Shown here piece by piece: positions 11,578 to 24,011 of a DNA stretch of 64,000 nt. Numbering within the stretch: position 1 is the first letter of the stretch; every line of letters begins with the position of its first letter. A program made the position numbers and the translations under genes. The stretch is from assembly GCF_030272615.1 (NCBI RefSeq), contig NC_081412.1, positions 25,822,501 through 25,886,500 on the forward strand, written 5' to 3'. This DNA is from Cryptomeria japonica (lineage: Eukaryota; Streptophyta; Pinopsida; Cupressales; Cupressaceae). The notes below the pieces were generated by a model. It ran no database searches and was not told where the DNA came from. It saw only the letters and a list, made by a program, of their open reading frames with translations.

Positions 11578-12738
11578 TTAGGATAATTTTGGGGGAAGGA
11601 TATTGTCTTTTAAGTATAGATAGGTTTGGCTATATAGTGAGGCATCAATTCTAGATAAATTGTAGACAGTTTGGACATTATGTGAATCAGGGATAGGGCA
11701 AAAGATTTCTTCCACCAGTAATTCATAACGCTCTTGATTCTCTTGAGTTTGTAGAAGAGATGCTATTGTTTCCATGGCATCCATTGCTTTATTCTCATCC
11801 CTTGGAATTTGAACAAATGTGATTTCAGTAAAGTATTTCTTGAAATCTTCAACTAGTTTCTTGTAGGCCATCATCTTATCATCCTTGGTTTGGTATTCAT
11901 CATTTATCTAGTTGATAACTAGTTGTGAATCTCCATAGACATGCAACTCTTTGATATTCCATTCAATATCCATCTTGATCACGATGATTAATGCCTCATA
12001 TTCTACAGTATTGTTTTTACATGGGAAGCACAACCTATATGATTTAGGAATAGTGTGACCCTATGGTGTTATGAATAAAATTTTTGCACATGATCTGTGT
12101 TGTGTGTAGGATCCATCAAAGAACAACTCCCAAGCCTTCATGTTGATAGTGAGAACATCTACATCAGGAAACTCAATATGTAAGGATTTATCATCATGCA
12201 GGGGTGCTTCAGCTAGTTGATCTGCAATCACTTGTCCTTTATGGCTTTTCGATCAACATAATCATTGTCAAACTCGCTCGGCACCATGACCCATTTAGCT
12301 AATCAACCTATTAATGTTGTCTTCCTAAGTAGATATTTTAGAGGGTCGATCTTTGCAATCATCTTAATAGAGTGTGTGATCATATAATGTCACAACTTTT
12401 GGGTTGCGAATACCACTGCCAAGCATCTTTTCTCCACTATTGTGTAATTTAACTAATAGCTTACCAGGGTTCTAGTGATATAGTATATTGCTCTTTCTTT
12501 CCCTTAAATGTCATGTTGTGCCAAGAGAGCTCCTAATGATTTATTTATACTCAGATGTAGAGCAATAATGGTTTTCCTTTAATCGATGATGCTAGCACTG
12601 GTGGATTTACCAGGTATTCCTTGATTTTGTGAAAGTTTCCTCACATTTTTCATCCCATCTGAATGGAACATTTTTGTGTAACAAGTGAGTAAATGGATGA
12701 CATCAACCGGCTAACTGAGATATGAACCTTCTTATTGA
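11578..12738 (-). pseudogene. Gypsy RT thumb and RNase H remnant (element C)
   Basis: An open piece at 11578-11874 carries the end of RNase H (DFKKYFTEITFVQIPRDENK). Upstream to 12738, recognisable fragments of the RT/RNase H link (NVPFRWDEKCEETFTK, ALLAQ-like region) are scattered among many stops in different frames. The domain is clearly inactive. Confidence 0.65.
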
Positions 12739-13640
12739 TTACAATCTCCCTTGCAGAGAATGCAATTGACTGATATTCTTTGGAGATTCCATTTTCATTA
12801 TAACTTGTACTTTCCCTAGATCAACTTCTATGCCACAAGCATATATGATATAACCTAGGAGTTTACCTAATGTAACTCCAAAAGCACACTTTTTCGGGTT
12901 CAGTCTCAACTTATCTTGTTCCAGTCTATCAAAAATCTTGTCTAGGATCTCCAAATGCTCTTCTTTATTGTGTGGCTTTGCCAGTATATCATCCACATAA
13001 TATTCCATGAAGGTGTGCATCATATCATGAAAAATGGTTGTCATATCTCTTTGATAAGTAGCTCCAGCATTCTTAAGCCCAAATGGCATGATATTCCAAC
13101 AGAAAGTACCCCAAGGGCATGTGAAGGTTGTTTTCTCTTGATCCTTAGGGGCTATCTTAATTTGTTTATACCTCGAGAAGCCATCCATTAAAGAGAACAT
13201 TTGATTTCCTATTGTGAGATCTACAATAATATCAATGCTTGGTAATGTAAAGTCATCCTTTGGACATGCTTTGTTCAGGTCCCTAAAATATGTGCACACT
13301 CCAATACTTTTATCTAGTTTTGATACAAGTACAATATTTGACACCGATTATGGATATGCGACTAGTCGTATGAACCCCACATCCAATAGTTTCTTCAATT
13401 TTTCTTTGAAAAGAAGAGCAATATGAGGGTGCATCTTTCTGAGTTTCTGTTTAACTGGTTTGGCTCTTGGAGAAACATTGAGATGATGCATAATGAGATC
13501 TGGGTCAGATCCTATCATATCAGCATATGACCAGACAAAGTTGATTTGCCTTTTCTTGAAAAACTCGGTAAAGTCATGTATTTCTTGTTCTGATAAGGAT
13601 GCTACAGGATGAAGAATTTTAGGATTCTTTGGAGGACCAA
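12739..13640 (-). pseudogene. Gypsy reverse transcriptase (element C)
   Basis: A 201-residue open piece (12739-13344) contains the RT core: FRDLNKACPKDDF, MDGFSRYKQIKIAPKD, FTCPWGTFCWNIMPFGLKNA and YYVDDILAK with the catalytic Asp pair, ending LGYIIYACGIEVDLGK. The same reading continues upstream to about 13640 through SPRAKPVKQKLRKMHPHIAL, a conserved block just before RT, broken by a stop. This is the best preserved domain of element C and the main basis of the Tat-like call. Confidence 0.85.
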
Positions 13641-13919
13641 TATTAACTACCTCTGTAGGTTCTATTAGAATAGTTGATCTCTCTTGAAAATATTCTGGGA
13701 GAGTGTCAAATCTTTCATCTTCTAGTGCCTCAAGGAGGTTTTCACCATTAGATACGCCCTTTATTTTATTTTTTTATTGATCTAATTTTACCATAAAATG
13801 GTTTTCAGCATTAGACCTTCGTCTTTGTTTTATCATTTCACTTTTGCAACTGGAAGATTTGGCATCCTCTTGACTATAAAAATGTTATTCAATTCACTAG
13901 TGGAAGCTCTTTTTGGTAT

Positions 13920-15537
13920 TGTAGCATCGTAAATTGTACACCCTTGCTAGGGTGGTACAATTTGATGCTTGGTTTAGCACCCGCCTTAGTGTGTTTGCAT
14001 CTTGCATTGTAATTTCCCTTTAAGCATTTAATTAATTAATTTAATTAAATCTAAATTCATATTTCATCACTTCATACATCATAAAATTGGGCCCTTTACC
14101 CTAATTGTGCCCCCTTTTTATTTTATTCCTCCAATAAATCATTTTATCATAAACCCTAATTATGTCCTATTTCGACCTTTAAGACCCGATTTAGCATATC
14201 AAAACATCTCAAAATCAGTTGTAACTTTGGGATTCGCTCTAATATCATCATATCTAATGACCCTGAAAATTTGGTGAAAAGTTGGTTAGACCATGTGCAA
14301 AGTGCACATGGTCCTCAGATTTTTCCCAAAATTTTGGGAACATAATCCTATGATATTATAATGCTTAACCCCAATAAATTGGTGGGAAATTCAAATCCTA
14401 GGTCATCCTAAAGATGAAATTAAGTCAAAATTAATATCTAGGGTTTCATACATAAGAGTTCTATTTCTTCATTTGAAGGCATCTATCGGATCTAAGAATC
14501 TAAGAGCAGGTTTTTGGAGCACAAGGAGCCTTCTATGTAGTGAAAGAGAAGCCTATGTGGAGTCTTCAACAATATTTCATCAAGCATTCATCATCAATTA
14601 GGAGCCTTGAAGACATTGAAGAGTGATAGAAGATCTAGTGGCAAATATCCCTCCCTTGGGGATTGGTATGATTTCATGTTATTTTCATCTCTTTGTATGA
14701 GCTTCTTTACATCAATTTACATATTTACATTCATTCTTTAGATCAATTTTCATCATTGATTTAGAGAATTTACTTTTTCAATTATAAGCAATTAGCGTTT
14801 ACTCTTTAGGGTTGCTCTAGATTGTTTGCTTTCATTTTAGGGTCTTGCACACACACAAGATTTCTGCACACACTATTTTACTATACAAATTGATTATTTG
14901 TGAAGGTGGAAATAACCAACATAGGGGTTTGACTGAGGCAAAACCCTACATAGCCACCCAAACCCTCTCTTTTCAGTCGCAGGTGCAGAAACAGGTACTT
15001 GGAAGGAGTTTTAGATCAAGAAAAGACATAAGAAGCACCCAAAAGTCTCATAATTGCTCAAAACTATCAAGGACAGGGGCGTGGCACCCTGGTCTTTCCC
15101 AAGACAGTGGCGTGGTGCCATGGTCCCCCTCAAAATTAGTTATTTTTGATAGGGTATAGGCTCAGGGTCTCAAAATTGCATCCCCTCAGTTGCAGCTTAC
15201 TGTCAGGTTCTCATAGATAGGGGCGTGGCGCCCTGGTCCTAGTTAGTTTGTCTTAGTTTTCAACATCAGGTACACATCCAAATTCCTCCCCCTTTCATGC
15301 TTTCAGTATCTTAGTTTCAGATCTACAAGTTTGTTCAATTTTAGTTCATATATGCTTCATTGTTCATATCTAGTCTAGTTGATCAATCAAACCCTAATTT
15401 TTCTCATCACATACAACAAGAGGAATCAAAACCCTAAGAGATAATCCTTGGCTCTCTCTTTCTCACAAGAAGTAGCCAAAGTGAGCTATCTCCTTAGGCT
15501 CTTTCGTATTCACAATGTGTTGGCTAAAGTGGGATTA
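13920..15537. mobile_element. Solo-LTR-like insertion inside element C pol
   Basis: The segment runs from TGTAGCATCG to GTGGGATTA (1618 bases). It is flanked by GGTAT (13915-13919) and GGTAC (15538-15542), a 5-bp duplication with one change. On both sides the minus-strand pol reading is in the same frame once the segment is ignored (ERPGD on one side, YQKELPLVN on the other, apart from a TAG). It has no coding capacity, an A/T-rich TTAATTAATT block near 14030, and three copies of a GGGGCGTGGCGCCCTGGTCC-like word. It is best explained as a solo LTR of another gypsy-type element. Confidence 0.7.
15076..15239. repeat. Three copies of a GC-rich 20-bp motif within the solo LTR
   Basis: Related words lie at 15076-15095, 15107-15126 and 15220-15239, all variants of (G)GGCGTGGCGCCCTGGTCC. 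They include the partly palindromic GGCGCC/GGCACC centre. They stand out in an otherwise A/T-rich segment. Confidence 0.75.
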
Positions 15538-16967
15538 GGTACTAGTCACCCGGTCTTTCTTTTTCTACCACCACAGGTATTACGGGTTCAATAGCATTAA
15601 GGTATACGGATATAGCATGGTCATTTGGAAAGATATCATTTTCAATAAGTTCTGTATTTTCCCAGTTAATAAGTTCTGGGTGGACTAAGGGTAAATCATT
15701 TGCTTGATCAGTCTCAAAGGTTTCAATGGTCATGATATAGTTGTCAAAGTTTTTGGGTGTGTTAGTCGAGTTAAGGATATCACTCTCTTCAGGATATACT
15801 CTCTTGATCACTCTCCAATTAGCTCTGGTAAAGTTAGAATGAATAATTTGTTATTCACCCTCAAGTGGTCTTTTTGCTGACGTTTATCCCTCAAATGAAT
15901 GGATCATATCGACCTGTATATCTTTTGGGCAACATACCTCTTCAGAAGATGTCTCAATATTTGAGTAAGTTTCATTGCTAGCTTGTAATCTACATATTTG
16001 GGTAGCTTCTATTGCTTTTCTTGCCATTTCTTTCCTTCTTTCATACTCTGCTTCTTCTGGATTGATTGTTTCTTTTGTTTGGCTTGCTATCAGTTCTTCT
16101 TTGACTTCTTCCCATTTTTGGTACTTGTTGATTTGGATTTTGTACCATTTTGTTTTTCTGATTTCTGATTATTGATTGATTATGTTACTTCTTCTTTTTT
16201 TCTAGCATGTTCATCCTTTTGTTTGGTGGAAGCTATTTCCTAATTTGTAGTAACTTGCTTGCTCCCTAAGCCTATTGTATCTTCGATTTCTTCTCCTCAC
16301 AAAACAAATGGTGAGATTGGATCCCATTCATACTCATGTGAGTTTGTTTCATAATCACTCTATAATATTATGCTACTGTATATTCTGATAGGGATGTCAT
16401 ATGGCGAGAAAAGTTTGTTGATAATTGATACAAGTTTTGTCGCTTGTTCTGATTTAGGTTTTGTACTTGCTTGCTCTCTTTGAATTGTTTTATAAGAAAC
16501 TTCTTCCCTTTGAATGGAAAGTTCTTCTTCCCTTTGTTTTCTGACTACTTCTTTAGTTGCTTATTGTTGTGTCAATTCTTGTGATGATTGTTCCTTTTGT
16601 GTTTCTTTCATGTTCCATTGGTGATGATCCTTACTTTGTGTAGGTTGAGTATGTTAGCCATACCCAAGTCCATATTTTTGATAAGCATGTTGAGAGTGAG
16701 GTTGGATGGGTTCTGTGATGCCTTCTTGACACTTGCCAATAGGGCCTTTTCCTTTGTAATCCATTCTTTGCTTGATTCTAAATCCATTACCATATTGTTA
16801 TGTGGTAATAGAGACCTCTAAAGATGCTGCTCTGATCTCTTCTTCATCCTTATATAACCAATTAAGAATGTCTTTGTCTTCAGCTTATTCAGATAACGTT
16901 CCATCTTTGACAAATGCTCAATCAAATATTTGAAGGGGTTTTTGTGGGTTTTGTGATTGTGAACTTG
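15538..16967 (-). pseudogene. Protease-to-RT linker of element C
   Basis: The open piece 15542-15811 contains DLPLVHPELINW and DDHAISVYLN-like sequence leading to VVVEKERPGD, just before RT. Upstream to 16967 a Q/K/E-rich linker (blocks QHAYQKYGLGYG and QREEELSIQREE) is readable on the minus strand with many stops. Such low-complexity linkers are usual in long Tat-type polyproteins. Confidence 0.6.
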
Positions 16968-17711
16968 TCAGTTTTCACAAGATTTTGGAGAAAGTGATAA
17001 AGTTTGTAAAGAATAATTTCCCATTCCTTCATCATTCAATTTCAAATTTTTATCAAAACTTTCTAAGGTTGATGCAAATGATGTCTCTTGAGATGTCAGG
17101 ATAGGAGAGAGTGTTTCTCTGTTATAAGGAACTGTTGCATCTTGACCTGGCTTCAAATTGCTGCAGTATTGAGTTGTATCTATTGAAATTGTTATTTCTT
17201 GTCCATTATAGGGAAATTTTACACACTGATGATATGTTGATGGGACTACTTGCATATCATGAATCCATGGTCTGCCTTGAAAAATGTTATAGGATAAATT
17301 CAAGTCCAAGACTTGACAAACTGTATCCTTTTGAACTGGTCCTATTCTGATTGGTAAACCCACTGTACCTTTGGAATAAAGTTCTTCTTCATCATACGCT
17401 TCGATTGTTATTCTCTTTTCAGGATCTACTATATTTTCTAAAAAATCCAAAGATTTTACTAAACTCAATTCATAAATATTCAAACCCGCTCCTCCATCTA
17501 TGAGAACATGTTTGACCTGTGTTTTATGAATAAGCACCTCAATGTGTAGTGGAGAATTATGGGGATGTTGCAATGTTATGTCATCATATTTTGTGAATGA
17601 TAAGAAATGAGGGGCTATAATATGTCCCACCATGTTTTGAAACTGATTAACATCCAAGTCCTTAGAGACTGTTGTTTCTACTAGAGCTTTTTCCAATATT
17701 TTCTTATGCAT
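16968..17711 (-). pseudogene. Gypsy aspartic protease (element C)
   Basis: The 247-residue frame has the retropepsin centre as LIDGGAGLNI, with Gly where Ser/Thr usually follows the catalytic Asp, and the flap/end block FQGRPWIHDMQVVPSTYHQ. Upstream residues (LEKALVETTVSKDLDVNQFQ) match the region before protease in Tat-type elements. The same reading continues to about 17960 (YAHTYDNMVNVIFVKDKIPS) with two stops. Gag proper is absent. Confidence 0.78.
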
Positions 17712-17963
17712 TGATGAGATTTTCAGGAGCTCTAAGATTGATATCTACGCAGGTATTTTCTACAATTGATCTACTAAGTTGTAGTGCCTTGAGGTAAAAT
17801 TTGTCTCATTCATTACACATGGGAATGTTACCTTGGCCTTACTCTGAGTAATGGCATGCACTAGTTCTGAGGGTATTTTATCCTTAACAAAGATGACGTT
17901 TACCATATTGTCGTAAGTGTGAGCATAATTTACCTTTCTTTTTTGTTTGTCATCTTCTGTATT

Positions 17964-17986
17964 TGAGGGTCCATAGTGGGTGCCAA
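17964..17986 (-). other. Primer-binding site of element C
   Basis: The minus strand reads TGGCACCCACTATGGACC just inside the LTR. This resembles the TGGCGCCCACCGTGGGGC-type site, usually assigned to tRNA-Arg, of Tat-like elements, with some changes. Confidence 0.55.
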
Positions 17987-17988
17987 AA

Positions 17989-19101
17989 TGTGTAACCTAG
18001 AAATATACTGCAAAAGTGAACCTACAAGATTGATTAATTTTCACAAATAATAAGAGAATCCTACAAAATACTCCAAAAGTTACCAATGAAACAAATAAAA
18101 GATTTAAAGCTTAGAACAATATACCTTCAATTACTGTCCCATTGTGTCCTATCACCATTTGAACTTGGTTGTAGATATTTGCTCTTATTCTGCACTATAG
18201 TTGCTTCCAAGATGACAACTTGATGATTGGACTGATAACTAGATGTTTGATATGCAAGCTAAAATGATTATGCAAAACTATATGAAAATGATTTAAGCCA
18301 AATGTACACTGTAAATTTCTAAAATGCTTGGATGCTCAAGACTTGCGTGAATGCAAGATAACTACTAGATGACTATTAGATCCAAAATGCTTAGGAAATT
18401 CCCTTTTTATAGATTTTCATGAGCAAAAATCCTATGTGGCAGAGATCAACGATTGAGATTAAATCTTGGAAGATTGATGGCTATGAAGATATTAGTTGGA
18501 ATGTGAGAGAAAAAGGGGGAAGATGTTCCTCCTACACATGTTGGATGGAGGAAAAGGTGGAAGAGGAGTCCAAGTGGCAAGATGCTCACCTTGACTGAAG
18601 ATGAAGACTCCAAGAATATAGGATGGTTGGAGGAGATTTAGGAAATGTGGGACAAGTGGAAGTTGACCAGGATGATGTGGACACAACCTCCTCCAAAGAT
18701 ATAGGAGTGATGGAGAGAATATAAGGAAGTTGAAAATGTGTGTGTGTACACATTATTTTATTTAGGAGATGGAAGTTGAAGATAAATATGGCTATTTAAT
18801 ACTTGAAAAATAATAATTTGTTTAGCCACAAAATTGCGAGTTGGCAAGATTGAGTGATGTGGAGATAAGTTAAGATGGAAAAGAAGATTAAACAATTGTA
18901 GAATTATTTAATTAATGGAGACTTTAGAAGAATGCATAGTGCATGATTAAATATTAAATATTTAATAAGATTGAAATAAAAGAATGACTAAAGGATTTAA
19001 ATTAATTAAAAATTTTAATTTAATTATTTAATAGAAGAATAAGCATTAAATAAATAATAAATATTTATTTAATTAATCAAAGCCATATTTGAATGTATAC
19101 A
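17989..19101 (-). repeat. 5' LTR of element C
   Basis: The plus strand begins TGTGTAACC (the start may be 17991) and ends TGTATACA at 19101, so the element-strand start is TGTATACATTC. A TATA box (TATAAAAAGGG, minus, 18401-18411) and A/T-rich U3 blocks at about 18950-19080 support the LTR call. The right border is inferred because the partner LTR was not found. Confidence 0.6.
18401..18411 (-). promoter_or_regulatory. TATA box of element C LTR
   Basis: TATAAAAAGGG on the minus strand, in the position expected for the U3/R boundary. Confidence 0.5.
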
Positions 19102-19107
19102 ACCATA

Positions 19108-20357
19108 TCAAGGTCTTGTGTGCTAATGTTTTTCTCCTTCATTGCTATGTCCTTTCTCTTCTTTGTTAACACTTCCAATAGTTCCCCAGGTAACTTCTTC
19201 TAAATGCCATCAATGGATTTGTTATAAACAATCATATACCTAATTATTGCTTTCTCAATAGTCTCCTTATCTATAGGAGGTTCTCTAGAATACATCTCAA
19301 TAGTGATTTATGAAGAATTATATTCACATACTACATTTATTAAACTATCTAGATCCATAGGTTGATAATTTGGATCGTCCTTAATGTTATTCTCCTTCTT
19401 CCCCTTAGGCTTCTTCTTGATTTCTTTTCTTTGTGGGGGTCACTTCCTGAGTAACCAATGATTTCTTCCTTTAAACTGGAGGCACTGTGTCCTCTTCTTC
19501 TTCATTTTCCTCTTGTTCATTCTTAATCCCCTTGGATCTTGTCCAAATATAGAACTACTCTTTCTACACTTCTTCTTCTGAGCTATTTCTCTCATCTTCC
19601 TCTACCTCAAGGTTCAGATCATCATTCTTTCTTGTAGCCTTTTTTTTTCTCCTTAATTCCTTCTTCTCACTTGTCATTGACTTAGTCAGGGTTCTAAAGG
19701 AACCTATCCTTATCGGAGGGGAGGTGAACGTAGACATGGTCCTCCTCTGTCCCTGACTAGCTGACCCCATAACAGGAGTCACACCAAACACTTTTGTTGC
19801 CAATGAAAGTCCAATATCCCTATACAACTTCTCCATTCTCTTGTCATGCCCTTTGTCTACCTTTTCTTTCCTCAACTTGGCTTCAATCTCTCCATCTATG
19901 TCAAATTTGGGCTCATTTGAATCTACCTACAACTGTATGATTGTAGCAGTGTGTCTTTCAACTTTTTATGTAGATACCTCATAGGGTAACTCTAGAATCC
20001 ATGTTGTCCTCAGCTCAACTTCCTCAATGTAATAAAAAAAATTTATGTATACAAAATCTAAATACATCCTTATATTTTCGAACCACATTCGAAGGCAACC
20101 TATATCTCTCTTGAATAGTATCTTGAAGATTCTTAAACTATTCAAAATATAATGTATTGTAAGCTTTGTTATAAATACAAAAAATCCTTATATGTTGCTT
20201 AATTTGTATCAATGTGGGGGTAAACTTATCCCAAACATGAATCTCAGGACCCAAAAGATCATTCATGAACATAATTTCTATACATATAATCAAGGATCCA
20301 TATCTAAATTTGTACTTATTTTTCTTCATTCGTTCCAATTTATCCAAAAAATGCTCC
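19108..20357 (-). pseudogene. Unknown coding sequence, 3' portion (split by element D)
   Basis: Minus-strand reading starts at the left border of element D as REHFLDKLERMKKNK, then FRYGSLIICIEIMFMNDLLG (74-residue piece 20138-20362), and after stops continues as a readable segment to a K/E-rich tail (103-residue piece 19564-19875, with LRRKKKATRKNDDLN). The matching 5' portion lies at 28199-28880 on the other side of element D. The family is not recognised. It may be a gymnosperm-lineage gene or an accessory frame of a transposon. It has several stops and frameshifts and is probably dead. Element C's LTR adjoins its downstream end. Confidence 0.45.
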
Positions 20358-20362
20358 CTCAT
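20358..20362. repeat. Left target-site duplication of element D
   Basis: CTCAT, identical to 28194-28198 directly after the right LTR. Confidence 0.85.
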
Positions 20363-21952
20363 TGGTGTAGGAGCACCCTTCCAAGCTCTCCCTCCTTCTT
20401 TGTTTTGTTGGTATTATGCTTCTCTTGAAGCCATTGTACATGTAATAAGGGCCAAGAGCTCATTTGTTCTTCACTAGGTCCTAGTTGTAGGTCCTTAGTG
20501 TTTTTGTTGTGATTTCTTGTGCAGGAGAGGTTGAGTGTGCCTTAGAGGTGTGTTAGGCCTTATTGGCATGTTGATTTCCTTAGGATAGCCCAAAATAGGC
20601 ATAGGAGTCATGAAAAGCAACAGTGGCAAAGTTGCTCAAAAGATGCAAAAGTTGCATGACAACTTTTAAAAGTTGTCAAGCAACTTTTCCACCCAAAAGG
20701 TCAAAAACCCTTACTGAGTGTGGAGAGCCCTAATTTTGGCACACTGATTGAGGCAAAGGTAGTATAAGATGTTGCAAACCCTAATTGGATGGGTTGGATG
20801 TCAAACATTGTATGGCTCTAGCAAACTGAAGTGACTGTGAGTGTTTTTGGGTTACCAGTCAATTTGAATGAAGCTACCGAGCAAACTAATGGATTGATTT
20901 GCTAGTAAACCTGTGTGGAATGTCTTTTAAGGTGTAAATACTTTCATTGTGAGCAATTAGATTAGGTTTTTATTTGCCGGTTGAGTGTGTTTGTAAATAC
21001 TTTGTAAATTGCATTGTCACTGTCCAGTGTGGACTGGTTTGTGCAAATGAAGTCATAACTCCATTCCCCATTGTGGAATAACCATGAAACCATGGGGAAT
21101 GAGAGTAGAGACCTTGTATCATAGTTCTATGCAAGAAGGGCCCTTGAAAATTCAAGGAAGCTATTTGGAGACCCATTCCTAGGTGAGACTGGACAGTGCC
21201 CGGTTAGGAATGGTTATTGTCGCAGAGGTCTTGGAGAGCAAGATTGGTCAGAGGAGAGTACACTCTTTGGAGGAGGTGCAGAGGAGTGTGTGAAGAATAA
21301 TTGGTGTGAAGGAGGAGCCTCCATAAATCCAAAAAAGGTGGCTAAAACACAAAACCTTCACTGTGACCCAGGCAGACCCTAAAAACCCTCACAAAAACCC
21401 TTAAAAACCTAAAAATCTACCTAGGACAATGTACAGACACTTGGAGGCCTAAAACCTAGAAAATCCTTGAGTCCTTGCCAAATGAATGGCAGTCCATTTT
21501 GGGAGTTTGGGTTGCTTGTGCATCGTTTGTGAGAGGGAGCCCTAGAAGACCGATTAGGAGGCCTAATTGGACCTAATCCTTGTAGCCCTATTTGAAGGCA
21601 AAAACACAAAATGGTGAAATCGGTAAGGGGTTGAAGGCTTGAAATCACATGGGGGCACATGAATGGGTGGAAAGACCATGAATTAGACCTAATATGACCT
21701 TGCTAAGACCTTGGAAGGTGTAGAACCAGCCTAGCCCTTATTAGCCATAGTAAGGGGTTTGAGTCTCATGAGTAGGTGAGACCTTAGGAGGAGCATTGCA
21801 ACTCATTGGTGGGTAGAATTGGGCAAGGTCAGGGGATTCCTCAAACAAAGGAAGTCCTAGAGACCCTAGGGTGTGTGGAGAACACCAGGTGATCCAAGGA
21901 AAGGATCCATGAGCATAGACTAGGCTAGTCTATCCCAAGCACCAACCCATCA
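20363..21952 (+). repeat. 5' LTR of element D
   Basis: 1590 bases from TGGTGTAGGAGC to CAACCCATCA. It matches the right LTR closely along its length. It has about 30 bases (around 20550-20580) that the right LTR lacks. Confidence 0.95.
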
Positions 21953-21955
21953 GAT

Positions 21956-21967
21956 TGGTATCAGAGC
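21956..21967 (+). other. Primer-binding site of element D
   Basis: TGGTATCAGAGC three bases after the LTR end; complementary to initiator tRNA-Met. Confidence 0.92.
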
Positions 21968-22031
21968 AAGTAAAAGACTTGTTGGACTGTGTATGTATCT
22001 ATATATTGGTGAATCAGTAGGGGAGAGCAAA

Positions 22032-24011
22032 ATGGTCACTAATGCAGAGCTGGCTAGAGAGGTGGAAGAACAGAAGGAGAAGAATAGACTCCTTGAAGAA
22101 GCTATGAGCGAGATAAGGGATAAACTGCAGGAAGTGGTGGATCAGAGGACACAAGGACCTTGGGATGAAGACACCAAGGGTAAAGGCAAGAAAACTATAG
22201 ACATAGATGATATTATCCCTGAACCAGATCCCTTGTTCAATGAAGAACCTTTTGTGAAGGCTATTAAGGCCTTGAACACCAAAGCTTTTGAAGGATTGCC
22301 ACATTTCAGTGGAAGAATGGACATTGACACTGTTATGGAATGGATAGAGGGCATGGAAAACCACTTTGAGTTTGAGGGAGTGACAGAGGCTCAGAAGGTT
22401 AAAGTTGCCAAATCAAGATTAAGGGGAGCAGCTTTGACATGGTGGAAGTACCTGCAAGAAGAAAGAGTTAGTATGGGGAAGCTACCTATTGCCAATTGGA
22501 AGGCCATGGTGAGTAAGATTAAAGAGAACTACTTACCAGAGGATTATGAAGTCCAACTTCATAAGAAGAGACAAGGATTGAAGCAGAAGGATCTTGATGT
22601 AACCTCCTACACAGAAGAGTTTCAAAAGCTATGTCTTAGGTCCAAAGTCCAAGAAGATGAATTCATTAAGGTGGCTATGTATCTAAGCGGCCTAAAGTGG
22701 AACATTCAGGAGGAGATAACCCTATGGACTCCTACTACTGTTCAGAAGTGTCATCAGCTTGCTACCAAGGTAGAAGAGAGGAACAAAATGAAAGGAGACT
22801 CTAATAACAGGGGTAGAGGCAGAGGTAGAGAACAAGTGAATCACCGAGGTGGTTATCAAAGCAAGACAAATGAGCAAAGGAACCAAGGAGAAGCCAAGTT
22901 GACTGAGCATGGCAGTGAAACCAATCTCAGAGGAGGACATTCTAGAGGAAGAGGTGCACAAGGTGGTCTGAGTAGAGGTAGAGGTACTGGCAGAGGTAAC
23001 TCCTACTTTGCAACAATGAAGTGTTACAATTGTGGACAATTGGGACACCCGACATATAGACGCCCTGACAAGCCTATATCATCAAACTGTGGAAAGAGGG
23101 TTGCTTATGCACATGAAGACTCTTCAAGCAACAAGACACCTATAGTGGACCATATTGAATCAAAGATTGGAGAAAATCTGATGTTCAATAGGGTCTTGAT
23201 AAGACAGCCAGTCAAGAATGAACCTAAGCATAGGAGGGCATTGTTTAGGGTGAGATGCAAGATTCTTGGTAAAGTTTACAAGGTGATAGTTCATTCAGGG
23301 TCAACTGACAATATCATATCAGAAGAAGCAGTTAGGAAGTTGAAACTCACAAGGATACCCCACACTAACCCATACAAGGTGACATGGTTGAATCATGAGC
23401 AGAGTGTGCTGGTCAATGAACAGACTTGGGTAGAGTTTTCTATTGGAGGATATAAGGATAAGATCCTTTGTGATGTGTTGCCTATGGATGCATGTCATCT
23501 GTTGCTAGGAAGACCCTGGCAATTTGATAGGAAGATGATCTATGATGGAGAGGAGAACTCCATTTCCTTTAAGAAGGACAGCAAGACCTTCAAGATTCAG
23601 TCTTTGACAGAGAATGAAGAGGGAACCTCAAGAACACCTAGTGTTTTATTGGCTACCGGTAAAGCATTTTTGAACTTGCTACATGAGGAGGAGATAGTGA
23701 AGTGTACCATCTTTGTAAAGCCAAAGGAGGAAGAAGACAAGTTGCAGGTAGAAGTACCCAAGGAGGTGAAGCACATGTTACAAGAGTATAAAGACATAGT
23801 GAGTGATGGAACACCTGCAACACTCCCACCTAGAAGGTCTATTAGCCATCAAATAGACTTTGTTCCCGATGCATCCTTACCTAACAAGGTTGCATATAAG
23901 CTCACACCTAATCAAAATAAGGAGGTAGCAAGGCAAGTGCAGGAGTTATTGGAACAAGGACTGATTAAGAAGAGCATCAGCCCATGTGTAGTCCTGGTAG
24001 TGCTAGCATAA
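22032..24011 (+). pseudogene. Gypsy gag, protease and start of RT (element D)
   Basis: The ATG at 22032 (MVTNAELAREVEEQ) fits a gag start after the primer site; an in-frame upstream ATG at 21993 is less likely. Order: coiled-coil start, retrotransposon gag domain (LRGAALTWWKYL, YTEEFQKLCLRSK), an R/G-rich basic stretch, then a CCHC knuckle at 23022-23063 whose last Cys is Arg (CGC at 23061). In the protease, the catalytic Asp of the usual DSGST is His (CAT, 23292-23294), so it should be inactive. LLGRPWQFDRK follows. The frame enters RT (SISHQIDFVPDAS, EQGLIKKSISPCV) and ends at a TAA (24009-24011) that is in frame with the next segment. Confidence 0.9.

Larger units (their letters stand above)
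10399..19101 (-). mobile_element. Element C: defective Tat-like Ty3/gypsy retrotransposon with internal LTR insertion
   Basis: Minus-strand order: 5' LTR (17989-19101), primer site, a short gag-end/linker, protease, a long linker, RT, RNase H, integrase, ending at a TGA at 10399. RT before integrase and the RT/protease sequence style (MDGFSRY, PFGLKNAGAT, GRPWIHDMQ) match the Tat/Ogre branch of gypsy. Only about 280 bases separate the LTR from the protease frame, so almost all of gag is missing. Many stops interrupt pol, and a 1.6-kb insertion splits it at 13920-15537. No matching 3' LTR was found below 10399. Confidence 0.8.
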
